64,000 nt of DNA, from contig OZ251238.1 in the NCBI GenBank assembly GCA_965240325.2, forward strand, positions 930,001 through 994,000, read 5' to 3'. A program made the translations under genes and the position numbers. Origin of the DNA: Rebecca billardiae RCC1528 (taxonomy: Eukaryota; Haptophyta). Positions 20,554 to 34,201 of this stretch are shown in pieces (positions within the stretch are counted from its first letter, which is position 1; each line of letters starts with the position of its first letter). The notes under the pieces are model-generated. The model had not been told where the DNA came from. It ran no database searches and saw nothing but the letters and a program-made list of their open reading frames with translations.

Positions 20554-22725
20554 TCAGAACGGCGTGACCAACTGCCACCATTCGCCGAAGCGAGCTCTGG
20601 GGCCGGGCGCAGTCTCTGCGGATGAGCCCCCCGACGCCGCAGCCGCAGCGCCGCCCTCCCCGCCACGCGCCCGCTGCTGCTGCAGGCGGCGCGCCTCGCT
20701 CGCGCGCTTGCTGCGCAGGCGCGCGCGCCTTGCCGAGCTGCCGGCTCCGGTCCTCTCATAGTCGCGATCTCCCGTCGCGAGATCGCGCGCGTCCTGCGCG
20801 AGCCGGAAGAGAACGACGGCGGAGATGGCGCGCCACGGGCCCACGGCGAGGCAGAGCGCCGCGGCCGCCGAGAGGATGATCGGCGCTCGCTCCGAGCTGC
20901 CGCCGAGCCAGTACGCCGCCTCACGCGCCGTGCGCACGAGGACAAGCCCGGCGGCGGTGAGCGCGGGCGCGGACGCCCAGCTGGCCACGGAGCGCGCGAC
21001 GCTCGCGCTGCCGACGGCGAGCGCGCGCGCGAGCGCGCGCATGTCCGAGCGCCCCAGGTTGTCGTCCTCATCCTCGAACTCGACGAGCTCCTCCTCCTCC
21101 TCCTCCGCAGCGGCGCCGCGGCCGCGCCGGCCGCGCCGAGCGCGCCGCGAGCCGGCCTGCTGAGCTTCGGAGTCTGACGGCTCGCTCACGTCACGCCACG
21201 CGGGGCGGCGGCCGGCGGCGTGGCGCGCGCTGGCGACGGGCGATCCAGCGGGGCGCGGCGGCGCCGACGTCTCCCTGCCGCCGAGCACCGCCGCCGCCGT
21301 GCGCTCGCACGCGAGCTCGAGCGCGAGGAGAGCCGCCTCCGAGCGCGCGTCGGCCGCTGACCGGCGCGCGCCGGGGTCGCTGTCGGCGCGCGCGCGAGCG
21401 CTGCCGGCGCGCGACTCCGCGCCCAGTCTCCGCCGCCTGCGCAGCTCGGCGCGGACGGAGGAGGTGCTCGCGCGCAGGCACGCGAGGCCCTCGGCCTGGA
21501 AGCGCTCGAGCGCGTGCTCCGCGACGCGCCCCGCCTCGCCGCTGGTGCACGCCGTCGCCATGGCGCGCTGCGCGCCATACCGCAGGGCGAGCACGGCGCG
21601 CGGCGCGAGCGGGTCTGCGCGGCCGTACTCGTCGTCGACGGCGTCCGGCCCGCCCTGCGCGGCGCTGATCGCCTCGAGGAGCTCGGCCGCGTTCATGCCC
21701 AGGCCCTCGGCCGTCGCGCCGCGCGCCACGTCCAGCAGCGCGCGCAGCCCAAAGTCACCGCCTGGGCCAGCGCCGGACATGTCCGGTGCAGCCGCAGCGG
21801 CGGCAGCGCGCGCCCCCGCGGCAGCGGCGCCGGCCCCAGCGGCCGCGGCGGCAGCGGAGCTGGCGGCGGCGGGCTCCTGACGCCGCGGGCCCTCGATGGC
21901 CGCCTTGCACATGCGTAGCTCGGCCAGCAGCAGCGCGAGCCGCTCCGGCGCCGACGCCTCGTCCGCGTCCACGCCCATCGCGAGCAGCCGCGCGAACACC
22001 TCGTCAGCAGGCAGCTCGAGCGCGCGCGCGGCGCGGACGCTCGCCTCAGCGACGAGCCTCTCCTGCCTGGCGCTGAGCTCGCGGGGCACGGGCCGCGCGT
22101 CGCGGGGCCAGTCGAGCGTGTCGTTCTCGACGATCGCCTTCGCCAGCCTCGGCGTCGGCGCGACGAGCGCCGTCGCGAGCGCGAGCGCCAGCTCCGCCCG
22201 AGGCCCCATCGGGTTGTACCCACGAATACCCAGTTTAACCATGCGGTGGAGCAGCGCGCGCGTGCTCAGGCTGGTCGCCCACGCGGCGAGGCGCTGCCAC
22301 GCGCGCAGCAGCGCGGCGTCGCGTGGGCCGTACGTGTCCTCCAGCCGCGCCAGCCCGAGCGGCACGCCCGACGCCGCGCTGCGGCGTGCGCGCGCCGCTC
22401 GGACGTCTGCGAGCCTCGCCAGCAGCGCGTCGCGCTCGAAGAGGCCGGCGGTGGAGATGCCGGCGGCGGCGAGCTCGCGGGCGATCTGGCGCGTGGGCAG
22501 ATCGGCGAGCGAGGCGCGTGCGCGCTCGACGACGTCGGCGTCGCTCCCGACCGCTCGTCGGCGGCCGGCTGCGCAGGCATAGATGGCCGGCCGGCGCGCG
22601 GCGCTGCCTCGGCCGCCGCCAAAGGCCGTGCGCGGCGCGGTGGCGGAGGCGAGGAACGGCGCGTGCGCGCCGCCGAGTGCGACAGGGCAGCACGTGAGCA
22701 CGGTGGCCACGGCGAGGGTCGCCAT
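20554..22725 (-). CDS. Probable plastid membrane protein with SAP-like helical repeats
   Basis: Single exon, 723 aa from the ATG at 22725. The N-terminus MATLAVATVLTCCPVALGG is a signal peptide, followed by a Ser/Ala/Arg-rich transit-like stretch, suggesting import into a secondary plastid. Three helical segments resemble SAP-type modules: LPTRQIARELAAAGISTAG, LSTRALLHRMVKLGIRGYN and LPADEVFARLLAMGVDADE, at about residues 75-110, 155-185 and 235-260. A long Ala-rich region follows, then an acidic stretch (EEEEELVEFEDEDD), then two or three hydrophobic segments near residues 590-675 (PALTAAGLVLV, APIILSAAAALCLAVG, ISAVVLF) and a basic C-terminus. SAP-like modules often bind nucleic acid or partner proteins. 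No named family; the function is unknown. The gene is divergent from the next, 209 bp between starts. Confidence 0.6.
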   Translation of the reverse strand: MATLAVATVLTCCPVALGGAHAPFLASATAPRTAFGGGRGSAARRPAIYACAAGRRRAVGSDADVVERARASLADLPTRQIARELAAAGISTAGLFERDALLARLADVRAARARRSAASGVPLGLARLEDTYGPRDAALLRAWQRLAAWATSLSTRALLHRMVKLGIRGYNPMGPRAELALALATALVAPTPRLAKAIVENDTLDWPRDARPVPRELSARQERLVAEASVRAARALELPADEVFARLLAMGVDADEASAPERLALLLAELRMCKAAIEGPRRQEPAAASSAAAAAAGAGAAAAGARAAAAAAAPDMSGAGPGGDFGLRALLDVARGATAEGLGMNAAELLEAISAAQGGPDAVDDEYGRADPLAPRAVLALRYGAQRAMATACTSGEAGRVAEHALERFQAEGLACLRASTSSVRAELRRRRRLGAESRAGSARARADSDPGARRSAADARSEAALLALELACERTAAAVLGGRETSAPPRPAGSPVASARHAAGRRPAWRDVSEPSDSEAQQAGSRRARRGRRGRGAAAEEEEEELVEFEDEDDNLGRSDMRALARALAVGSASVARSVASWASAPALTAAGLVLVRTAREAAYWLGGSSERAPIILSAAAALCLAVGPWRAISAVVLFRLAQDARDLATGDRDYERTGAGSSARRARLRSKRASEARRLQQQRARGGEGGAAAAASGGSSAETAPGPRARFGEWWQLVTPF

Positions 22726-22934
22726 GCCCGCCCGGATGGCTGGCGTTGTGCCGCGCCGCCGCCCGTGTGCCGGGATCGACCGAGGACGAGCGCCCGAGGC
22801 CCCGAACGCGTGTGCTTCGTCACTTTTTCTCGACTCTCGCTCGGAACGCGTGCGGCAGCGCTCCCGACCGCGCTCCCACTCCAGCTGTCTCGGCGCACGG
22901 CTCGGCGCATCCACACGCGCGCGATCGGGCGGCG
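22726..22934. promoter_or_regulatory. Bidirectional promoter region
   Basis: 209 bp between divergent ATGs at 22725 (minus) and 22935 (plus). It contains a less GC-rich patch (TTCGTCACTTTTTCTCG at about 22816) but no obvious TATA box. Confidence 0.45.
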
Positions 22935-23978
22935 ATGGGGAACATCTTCGGGCGTGCCGAGATCGAGCGGCTGCAGGCCGAGCTCGAGAGCACGCAGCAG
23001 GCCCTTGAGCAACAGCGCCAGCGCGCCGCCGCCGAGCTTGAGGCGGAGCAACGCCAGCGCGCGGCCGCCGAGTCTGAGCTCGGCGCGTGCGACGCGGCCG
23101 CGTCTTCTCTACGAACGGAGCTCGCAGCCGTGCGGCAGGAGGAGGAGCAGGCGCGCGAGGCCGCGGCGGCCGCGCGCAAGGCGCACGACGAGCACGCCCT
23201 CCTGGTCAAGCGCATCCTCACCGCGCAGCAGGAGTACGGCGTGCGCGCGTCGCTCGCCGGCGTGCCGAGCCCGGCGGCCGCGGCGGAGCGCATAGCGCGC
23301 GAGCCGTCGCAGGGTGCGCTCTCGCGCGTGGACGCGTCGGCGTGGGCGCTCGAGGCGCCAGCCGTGCTCGCGCGCATGCTCGCCGATCGCGAGCGCGACG
23401 AGGAGCGCGCCGCGCTGCTCGGCGCCGGCATCGGCGCCGAGGCGGCGGGCATCGGTGACCTCTCTCTTGAGCTGCGCGGGGCGGCGACCTCGGCCGTTCT
23501 CGGGCTCACGGTGCGCGGCGCGGCGGGCGGCGGGCTGAGCTCGAGCCCGTTCGACGCGGCCGTCCTCGGCGGGGGGATCATGCACCGCCTCTCCTTCGGC
23601 GCGCTCGGCGCGAGCGCCGTCTATGACCCGGTCGCCAAGTCGATCGATGAGGCACGGGTCTCGATGTTGCTGCTGCCGCCGCCCGCCGACGGGTCCGCGC
23701 GGCCGAGCGCGCGGCTGCTGGCGAGTATGGACCACACGGGCGAGCTGGCGCTCGCGCACAGCTGGCGGCCCACACGGGCGCTCACGCTCAAGACGAACCT
23801 CGGCATCGACGTGAACAAAAGCTCGTGCGCGCGCGCGCGCGCGCACACACACCCCGAGTGCACTGCCGCCCGCGCCGCGTGTGCGCAGCGGCGCGCTCAC
23901 GCGCCCTCGGCGCGCCGCGTCGCGCCCGCCCGCAGGATCTCCAAGTATGGCGCGCACGTGACCGTCGACATGCGCTGA
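22935..23978 (+). CDS. Coiled-coil protein with beta-rich, possibly barrel-forming, C-terminus
   Basis: Two exons: 22935-23824 and 23936-23978, 310 aa. The 111 bp intron starts GTGCGC and ends CAG; splicing gives NKSSISKYGAHVTVDMR at the C-terminus. The protein starts MGNIFG, a Gly2 that could be myristoylated. Residues 8-90 form a coiled coil rich in Gln, Glu and Ala. Residues about 165-310 alternate polar and hydrophobic in short stretches (LSLELRGAATSAVLGLTVRG, ASMDHTGELALAHSW, ALTLKTNLGIDV), a pattern like the strands of mitochondrial outer-membrane beta-barrels (porin/Tom40 class), with an aromatic-poor last strand. I do not claim a specific family. It could be a membrane-tethered scaffold. 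The start is the only ATG near the head of the coiled coil. Confidence 0.6.
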   Translation: MGNIFGRAEIERLQAELESTQQALEQQRQRAAAELEAEQRQRAAAESELGACDAAASSLRTELAAVRQEEEQAREAAAAARKAHDEHALLVKRILTAQQEYGVRASLAGVPSPAAAAERIAREPSQGALSRVDASAWALEAPAVLARMLADRERDEERAALLGAGIGAEAAGIGDLSLELRGAATSAVLGLTVRGAAGGGLSSSPFDAAVLGGGIMHRLSFGALGASAVYDPVAKSIDEARVSMLLLPPPADGSARPSARLLASMDHTGELALAHSWRPTRALTLKTNLGIDVNKSSCARARAHTHPECTAARAACAQRRAHAPSARRVAPARRISKYGAHVTVDMR

Positions 23979-24532
23979 ACACGGCGCGTACGTCTCGCCG
24001 CCGCCGCCGCCGGCGCTCTCGCTGCGCGCGCGTCGGCTCTCGCCCTCAAACTGGTTGCTGGTCGCCGAGAGAGCAGTGTAGACGGGTGGGTGCCGCAGAG
24101 CGCTCCGCAGCCTTGGCAGGCGCCCGGCGGTGGCGTTGTGTCGAAGCCTGGCGGTGGACGCGCGCGTGTGCGCGGCTTCTCTAACCATGCTGGCCGATAC
24201 ACTCGCGCGCGAAAACGACGGGCTGACCGCGCTCGGCCGCCTCGGCGCGCAGCAGCCAGCATCCACGCCGCCACGCGGTTCGGAAGGCGGACGGAGTTTG
24301 TTGTCCGTCGAAAGCATATGACGGCAGTAGTACCCGCCACCGTACTCAGCAGTCCTCAGGCCGTCGCAACGGCGCTGCGCCTTCGGAGGCCTGAGCCTGC
24401 TCAGACTTAGTGTCACATTGTTGGCGACGCGCGCGCTGTCTTGGTTCACCTCTGATGAGGGTTCGTCACGGTAAATGCGAATATATGATTTTTTTCATTT
24501 GATATGCAGAAAGCGGCCGGCGAGCTCGCAGG
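23979..24532. other. Intergenic, no gene seen
   Basis: GC-rich left half; near 24475-24510 there is a T-rich stretch ending ATATGCAG, which looks like a splice acceptor 20-25 bp before the next ATG. A 5'-leader intron is possible, but no donor is identified. Confidence 0.3.
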
Positions 24533-25765
24533 ATGGCGCTCGGCAGCGTCGCGATCGGAGGGTTCGGGGTGGCGGTGCTGCCGGTGCTGTGCGCCTTCGG
24601 CTTCGAGGCATGGAAGATGGGCGCGCACTTCCGATTCCTCCGGCCGGACCAAGTCTCGCCCACGCACACGATGAAGGCGGTGACGTACCACACGCATGGC
24701 GCAGCCAGCGAGGTGCTGCGCGTGGAATCGGTCGCAGCGCCGGTCACGCCGGCAGGGCCGGGGCTCATCGTCGTGCGCGTCGCCGGAGCCGCGCTCAATC
24801 CGGTGGACTTCAAGATGCGACGCAATCCCCAGCCCGCCATGCTCATCCCGCTGCCCAAGATCCCGGGCTATGACGTCTCCGGCGTCGTGGTGAGTGCCGG
24901 GCCGGGGACGCCGTTCGCGGCCGGCGATGCCGTTTTCGGCATGCTGCCGATCATCGGCAATCGGTGGGGCAGCCTCGCCGAGTACGTGGTCGGCGACGCG
25001 CGCGCATTCGCGCACGCGCCCAAGACCGTGCCCCTCGCCGACGCCGCCGCGCTGCCGCTCGTGGGCCTCACGGTGCTACAGGTTCTGGACATGGCCGTCG
25101 GCGCCGCGCTGGGCGCGCGGCCGCCGCCGCCTCGCGGAGAGCCAAGGCGGATCCTGGTGCAGGCGGCCTCGGGGGGCGTGGGCTCGTTCGCCGTGCAGTA
25201 CGCTCGGAACGTGCTGCGCTTCGACGAGGTGCACGCCACCGCGTCCGCGAGCAACGCCGACTTTGTCCGCTCGCTCGGCGCGACGCACGCGTATGACTAC
25301 ACAGCGGCGGACGGCGCGGCCCTCGCGGCGCGCGGCATGGACGTCGTGATCGACCCGGTGGCGTGGCGGTACATGGGCGCGACGCTGCAGCCGGGCAGCC
25401 ACGTGCTGCGCGACGGGGGCGCGTACGCGCACATTCTGTCCTCCGACTGGGCATCGAACGACGCCGAGTCGTCGCCGCTGCTGCCGTTTCTCGGCGCCTT
25501 CCACCGGTGGAGCTCGGCGCTGAGGAGCGTGCTCAACCCGTCGACGCGCCGGGTCTTCTCGTCCGCGGTGGTGCCGGACGCGCTGGGTCTGAGGCGCATT
25601 GCGGAGTACGTCGACAGCGGGCAGGTGCGGCCGGTGATCGACAAGGTCTTCGTCGGCCTCGACTCGGCGGTCGACGCGTTTCACCACCTGGAGACAGGGC
25701 ATGCGCGCGGCAAGGTGATCGTGCGGCCTAGCGAGGAGGAATGGTGGACGTCAGCACCAGCGTAG
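24533..25765 (+). CDS. Membrane-anchored zinc-independent quinone-oxidoreductase-like MDR enzyme
   Basis: Single exon, 410 aa. Residues 2-24 are a hydrophobic anchor (GSVAIGGFGVAVLPVLCAFG). The medium-chain reductase fold follows: MKAVTYHTHGAASEVLRVES, GAALNPVDFKMRR, PGYDVSGVVVSAG, then the nucleotide-binding motif AASGGVGSFAVQYAR near residue 213, and the closing GKVIVRP. The Cys and His ligands of zinc alcohol dehydrogenases are missing, as in the quinone reductase/zeta-crystallin and RTN4IP1 branches. It should use NAD(P)H to reduce quinones or enals; the anchor suggests a membrane face, perhaps mitochondrial or ER. Substrate unknown. Start is the first ATG; Met46 would give a soluble form. 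Confidence 0.85.
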   Translation: MALGSVAIGGFGVAVLPVLCAFGFEAWKMGAHFRFLRPDQVSPTHTMKAVTYHTHGAASEVLRVESVAAPVTPAGPGLIVVRVAGAALNPVDFKMRRNPQPAMLIPLPKIPGYDVSGVVVSAGPGTPFAAGDAVFGMLPIIGNRWGSLAEYVVGDARAFAHAPKTVPLADAAALPLVGLTVLQVLDMAVGAALGARPPPPRGEPRRILVQAASGGVGSFAVQYARNVLRFDEVHATASASNADFVRSLGATHAYDYTAADGAALAARGMDVVIDPVAWRYMGATLQPGSHVLRDGGAYAHILSSDWASNDAESSPLLPFLGAFHRWSSALRSVLNPSTRRVFSSAVVPDALGLRRIAEYVDSGQVRPVIDKVFVGLDSAVDAFHHLETGHARGKVIVRPSEEEWWTSAPA

Positions 25766-26469
25766 CCCGCGGGGCCTGGTGGCGCTGTGTTGATGGAATA
25801 TGGTCCGAGCAGCACCGCGCGGGTGGTGCCTCCCGTGCCGCCGCCTGACTGCATGAAGCGGGGCGGCGCGCCGGCAGAGTTCCGTGGGGCCGTGTCCGCC
25901 GGGACGGTTACGTCATACGTACACGTGGCCGAGTCACAATACTGAGCATTGAGTAACTGAGAGTGAGTCCCGGCCGCCGGGCGCCGGGCCGGGGGCCCCG
26001 CGGGGCCCGCCCGGCGGCGGCGCCGTGGCCGCGGGCGGCCCGGTGACGCCGCGGGCGGCCCGGACGCCGCGGTCGGCGGTCAGCGGTGGCCCCAGCCAGG
26101 CCGGGACAGCCCAGGTGAGGCCGGTCAGACAGGCTGAGACTCGGAGGCCCGACCAGTGAGCGTTGCTGATAGGTACCGGCCTTACGGAGCACCTACTGGC
26201 CGCGGCGGGATCGGGCGATCGGCATCGTGCAGGTTGAGCGGCGAGGCTCATCAGGATTCAGGGTGGAGAATCAGAGCTCGTTCCGTTGACCGACCGCCGA
26301 GAACCCGGCCGCGTGCGAACTTCCACCAGTCCGGTGCATGTTTCATGTGCACAGCGCGTTCTGCGAGAAGGTTTTCGACCCACCGGCCGATCAATCGGTT
26401 CCTCACTGGCCAGTCGTAATTGCGCCGCAGCGAATCTACTGGCCGTCTGGCGTGCACGCGTCCCAGGAA
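25766..26469. other. Intergenic, no gene seen
   Basis: A very G/C-rich patch at 25966-26060 (GGGCCGGGGGCCCC and similar palindromic words), then ordinary sequence. The FTHFS frame is open leftwards to 26338, but that part has no similarity and is treated as 5' leader. Confidence 0.4.
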
Positions 26470-27985
26470 ATGTGGAGGACCCTGCGCTTCCGCGCGATCG
26501 GCGCCTCCGCTGCCGCGGCGGGGTCGGCGCTGGGCTTCCGCCTGTACGATGGCGGGTTGACGGCGGCCGCCAGCGCCGACGGCCCGACTGCGGGCGGGCC
26601 GCACAAGCTCACCAAGCTGATCTCGCCCGTGCCGTCCGACATCGACATTGCTCAGGCGGCGACGGTGCTGCCGATCGACACGGTGGCGGCGCACGTGGGG
26701 ATTCTGCCCGACGAGCTCGAGCTGCACGGCAAGCACATGGCAAAGGTGTGCCTCGAGGTGCGCGACCGCCTCGCCGGCCACCCCGACGGCAACTACGTCG
26801 TCGTCACCGGCATCAACCCGACGCCGCTCGGCGAGGGCAAGTCGACGACCACGGTCGGTGTCTCTCAGGCGCTGGGTGCGCACCTCGGCGCGCGGGTGAT
26901 CACGTGCGTGCGGCAGCCGTCGATGGGCCCGACGTTCGGCATCAAGGGCGGCGCGGCCGGCGGCGGCTACGCGCAGGTCCTCCCGATGGAGGAGTTCAAC
27001 CTGCACATGACGGGCGACATCCACGCCATCACCGCGGCGAACAATTTGCTCGCGGCGGCGATCGACACGCGCATGTTCCACGAGCACACGCAGAAGGACC
27101 AGGCGCTGTTCGAGCGGCTGTGCCCGAGGCGGAAGGACGGCACGCGCCGCTTCGCGCCCGTCATGCTCAAGCGCCTCGAGAAGCTCGGCATCACGCCCGC
27201 AGTGCGTGGTAAGCCGCGGCCGCCGCCGCCGGGCGCGCTCGCTGGCATGCCTGCCCTTGACCCGTCGCTCGACTATGACCCGGAGTCGCTCACGGTGGAC
27301 GAGCGCGCGGCGTTCGCGCGGCTGGATCTGGACCCGTCGACCATCACGTGGAACCGCGTCGTCGACGTGAACGACCGCTTCCTGCGCAAGATCACCGTCG
27401 GGCAGGGCTCGGCGGAGAAAGGGATGACACGCGAGACTGTGCGCGCACGCGGCCGGCACCGCGCGCCGCGGCCGGGCTGTGCTGGGGCGGGGGAGGCGGC
27501 GGAGCCCGCGCGGCGGCACGCGCGCACGCCGCTCGCGCCGCGCCGCGCGCACGCGGCTGCACTCGGCGCGTGCGCACGCCGCCCGCGCTCACCACCGCCG
27601 TCTCCGCGCGCGCGCATGCGCGCCCGCGCCGCGCGCCCGCTCGGTCCGCGCCGCGACCCACCAGGGCTACGACATCTCTGTCGCATCTGAAATCATGGCC
27701 GTGCTGGCCCTGGCCACGGGGCTGTCGGACATGCGCACGCGGCTGGGGAACATGGTGGTCGGCGCGTCGCGCGCGCGGCTGCCGGTCAACGCCGACGACC
27801 TCGGCATCGGCGGCGCGCTCACCGTCCTGATGAAGGAAGCGATCAAGCCGACCCTGATGCAGACTCTGGAGGGGACGCCTGTTCTTGTGCACGCGGGCCC
27901 GTTCGCCAACATCGCGCACGGCAACTCGTCGATCATCGCGGACCAGATCGCGCTCAAGCTGGTCGGGCGTGACGGCTTCGTGGTG

Positions 27986-28029
<44 letters not shown>

Positions 28030-29565
28030 TAACATCAAGTGCCGCGCATCGGGTGCGTCGCCCGCGCGCGGCGCGGCGCGGCGCGCAGCGCAGCGCGGTG
28101 CACGGCGGCGCGGCGCGCAGCGCCTCGCGCGGCCGCGTGGGCGCGCGCGAGAGGAGAGGGAGAGCGCGCGCGCTTGAGCGTGCGTGCGTGGCACGCCGCG
28201 CGTGCCGCCACGCTGACGCGCGCGCGCACGCCCCGTGCACGCCGCGCGCGCGCGCGCGCACGCCCACCAGGCCTCAAGCCAAACTGTGTGCTGCTGGTCG
28301 CCACCGTGCGCGCGCTCAAGATGCACGGCGACGGCCCCAAGGTGGTGGCGGGGAAGGCCATCCCGAAGGAGTACACGGAGGAGAACCTGCCGCTGGTGGG
28401 CAAGGTGTGTGGCCCGCGCCCTCTGCCTCTGCGCGCGCGCCGTGCCCCTCGGGGCAGCACCGCCACGCGCGTGCGACGCCCGCGCGCGCGTGCAAGCGGT
28501 GCCTCCGTGCAAGCCTGGAGCTGCTTGGACGTGCCGGCAGCGGCTGTCACCACGCCCAGCCCGGCCGAGCCGCGGGAGAGCGTGCCGCTGGCTGCGACCG
28601 CTGGGTCTCTCGCGCGACGAGGCGTGCGCTGGGCACTCGCCCTCGCCCGCGCTCACTCGCGAGCCGCGGCCCTCTGTGCGCCTGTGGACGCTGCGCCGTC
28701 CGCCCGCGTTTGCGGCTGCTGCGCTGCGCGCTCGCTCGCGCCGTCCGCGCGCCGTCCGCTGCCTCAGGGTGTGACCAACATGCAGAAGCACATCAAGAAC
28801 GCGCACAAGTTCGGCGTGCCCGTCGTGGTGTGCGTGAACCGCTTCGCCACGGACACGGACGCGGAGATCGAGCTCGTGCGCGGCGCGGCGCTCTCGGCAG
28901 GCGCTGACGCGGCAGTTATTGGCGAGCACCACGCCAAGGGTGGCGCGGGCGCGGTGACGGTGGCGGAGGCTGTGAAGGCGGCGTGCGCCAAGTCGCGCGC
29001 ACTGGAGGCGAAGGGCCAGGGCGGCTTCAAGTACCTCTACGAGCTCGACCTGCCCATCAAGTCCAAGATCGAGACGATCGCCATGGATGTGCGCGCGCGC
29101 GCGCGCGTGCGCGAGCTGCGAGCAGCATGCGCCTCGCGGCCAGCCGGTCGGAGGGGGCGCCGTGAGGCCGGGCGCGGGGCGGCGCGCGCAAGCCCGGCTC
29201 ACACGCCCGATCCGCCGCCGCGCACGCACGCACGCGCCCGGCGCGGGGCGCAGATCTACGGCGCGGACGGCGTGACCTACTCACGCGAGGCGGAGGAGAA
29301 GATCAAGCTGTACACGGAGATGGGGTTCGACGCGCTGCCGATCTGCATGGCGAAGACGCAGTACTCGCTGACCGCGGAGGCGGACAAGAAGGGCGTGCCG
29401 ACGGGCTTCACGCTGCCCATCCAGGACGTGCGAGTGTCCGTGGGCGCCGGGTTCATCTACCCGCTGTGCGGCACGATGTCGACGATGCCGGGTCTGCCCA
29501 CGCGGCCTGCGTTCTACGACGTCGACGTGGACCCGAAGACGGGAAGGGTGCAAGGCCTCTTCTAA
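26470..29565 (+). CDS. Formate-tetrahydrofolate ligase, probably mitochondrial
   Basis: Five exons: 26470-27438, 27665-28052, 28271-28404, 28768-29088, 29254-29565, giving 707 aa. Makes 10-formyltetrahydrofolate from formate, tetrahydrofolate and ATP in one-carbon metabolism. The start [20 protein letters not shown] is a basic, amphipathic presequence, suggesting mitochondria; an earlier in-frame ATG at 26338 is less convincing. The ATP site [10 protein letters not shown] is near residues 118-127. Family blocks continue across every junction: [53 protein letters not shown], ending [12 protein letters not shown]. The end is the usual GLF. A loop of about 25 residues (near [10 protein letters not shown]) is extra. 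No dehydrogenase/cyclohydrolase domain is fused, unlike animal C1-THF synthase. Donors are GTGCGC, GTGCGT, GTGTGT and GTGCGC; all acceptors are CAG. Confidence 0.95.
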
Positions 29566-33835
<4,270 letters not shown>

Positions 33836-34201
33836 CCGACTGACCGTGACGGCGGCGCCGCCGGACCGCAGCCCGCGGCAGCCGTCAGTCAGTCTGCTGT
33901 CAGACGTCGAGCCGACGCGCCTGCAGCCTGCAGCGATATGATCGATATATATGCTGACATGCACTGATGATGCGCTGTAGTATACTGATCGATGCACGCA
34001 GTCAGAATCAGCAGCAGCCTGATATGCTGATGACAAGTCGTGTCATCTGATACGAGACTGAGCCCCGCTGGTCCGCCGGAGCGCCGACGAGGCCCGCCCG
34101 GCGGCCGGCGGAGCCGCCGGCCGTTCCTCATCGGTCGCCGCAGTCACCGGCTCAGCGCTGTCGTCGCAGCGTGCTCCCACCCCTGATCCCGCGAAGACGT
34201 G
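33836..34201. other. Intergenic between convergent genes
   Basis: Palindromic GC words and short ATC/ATG repeats near 33935-34060; no gene seen. Confidence 0.4.
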
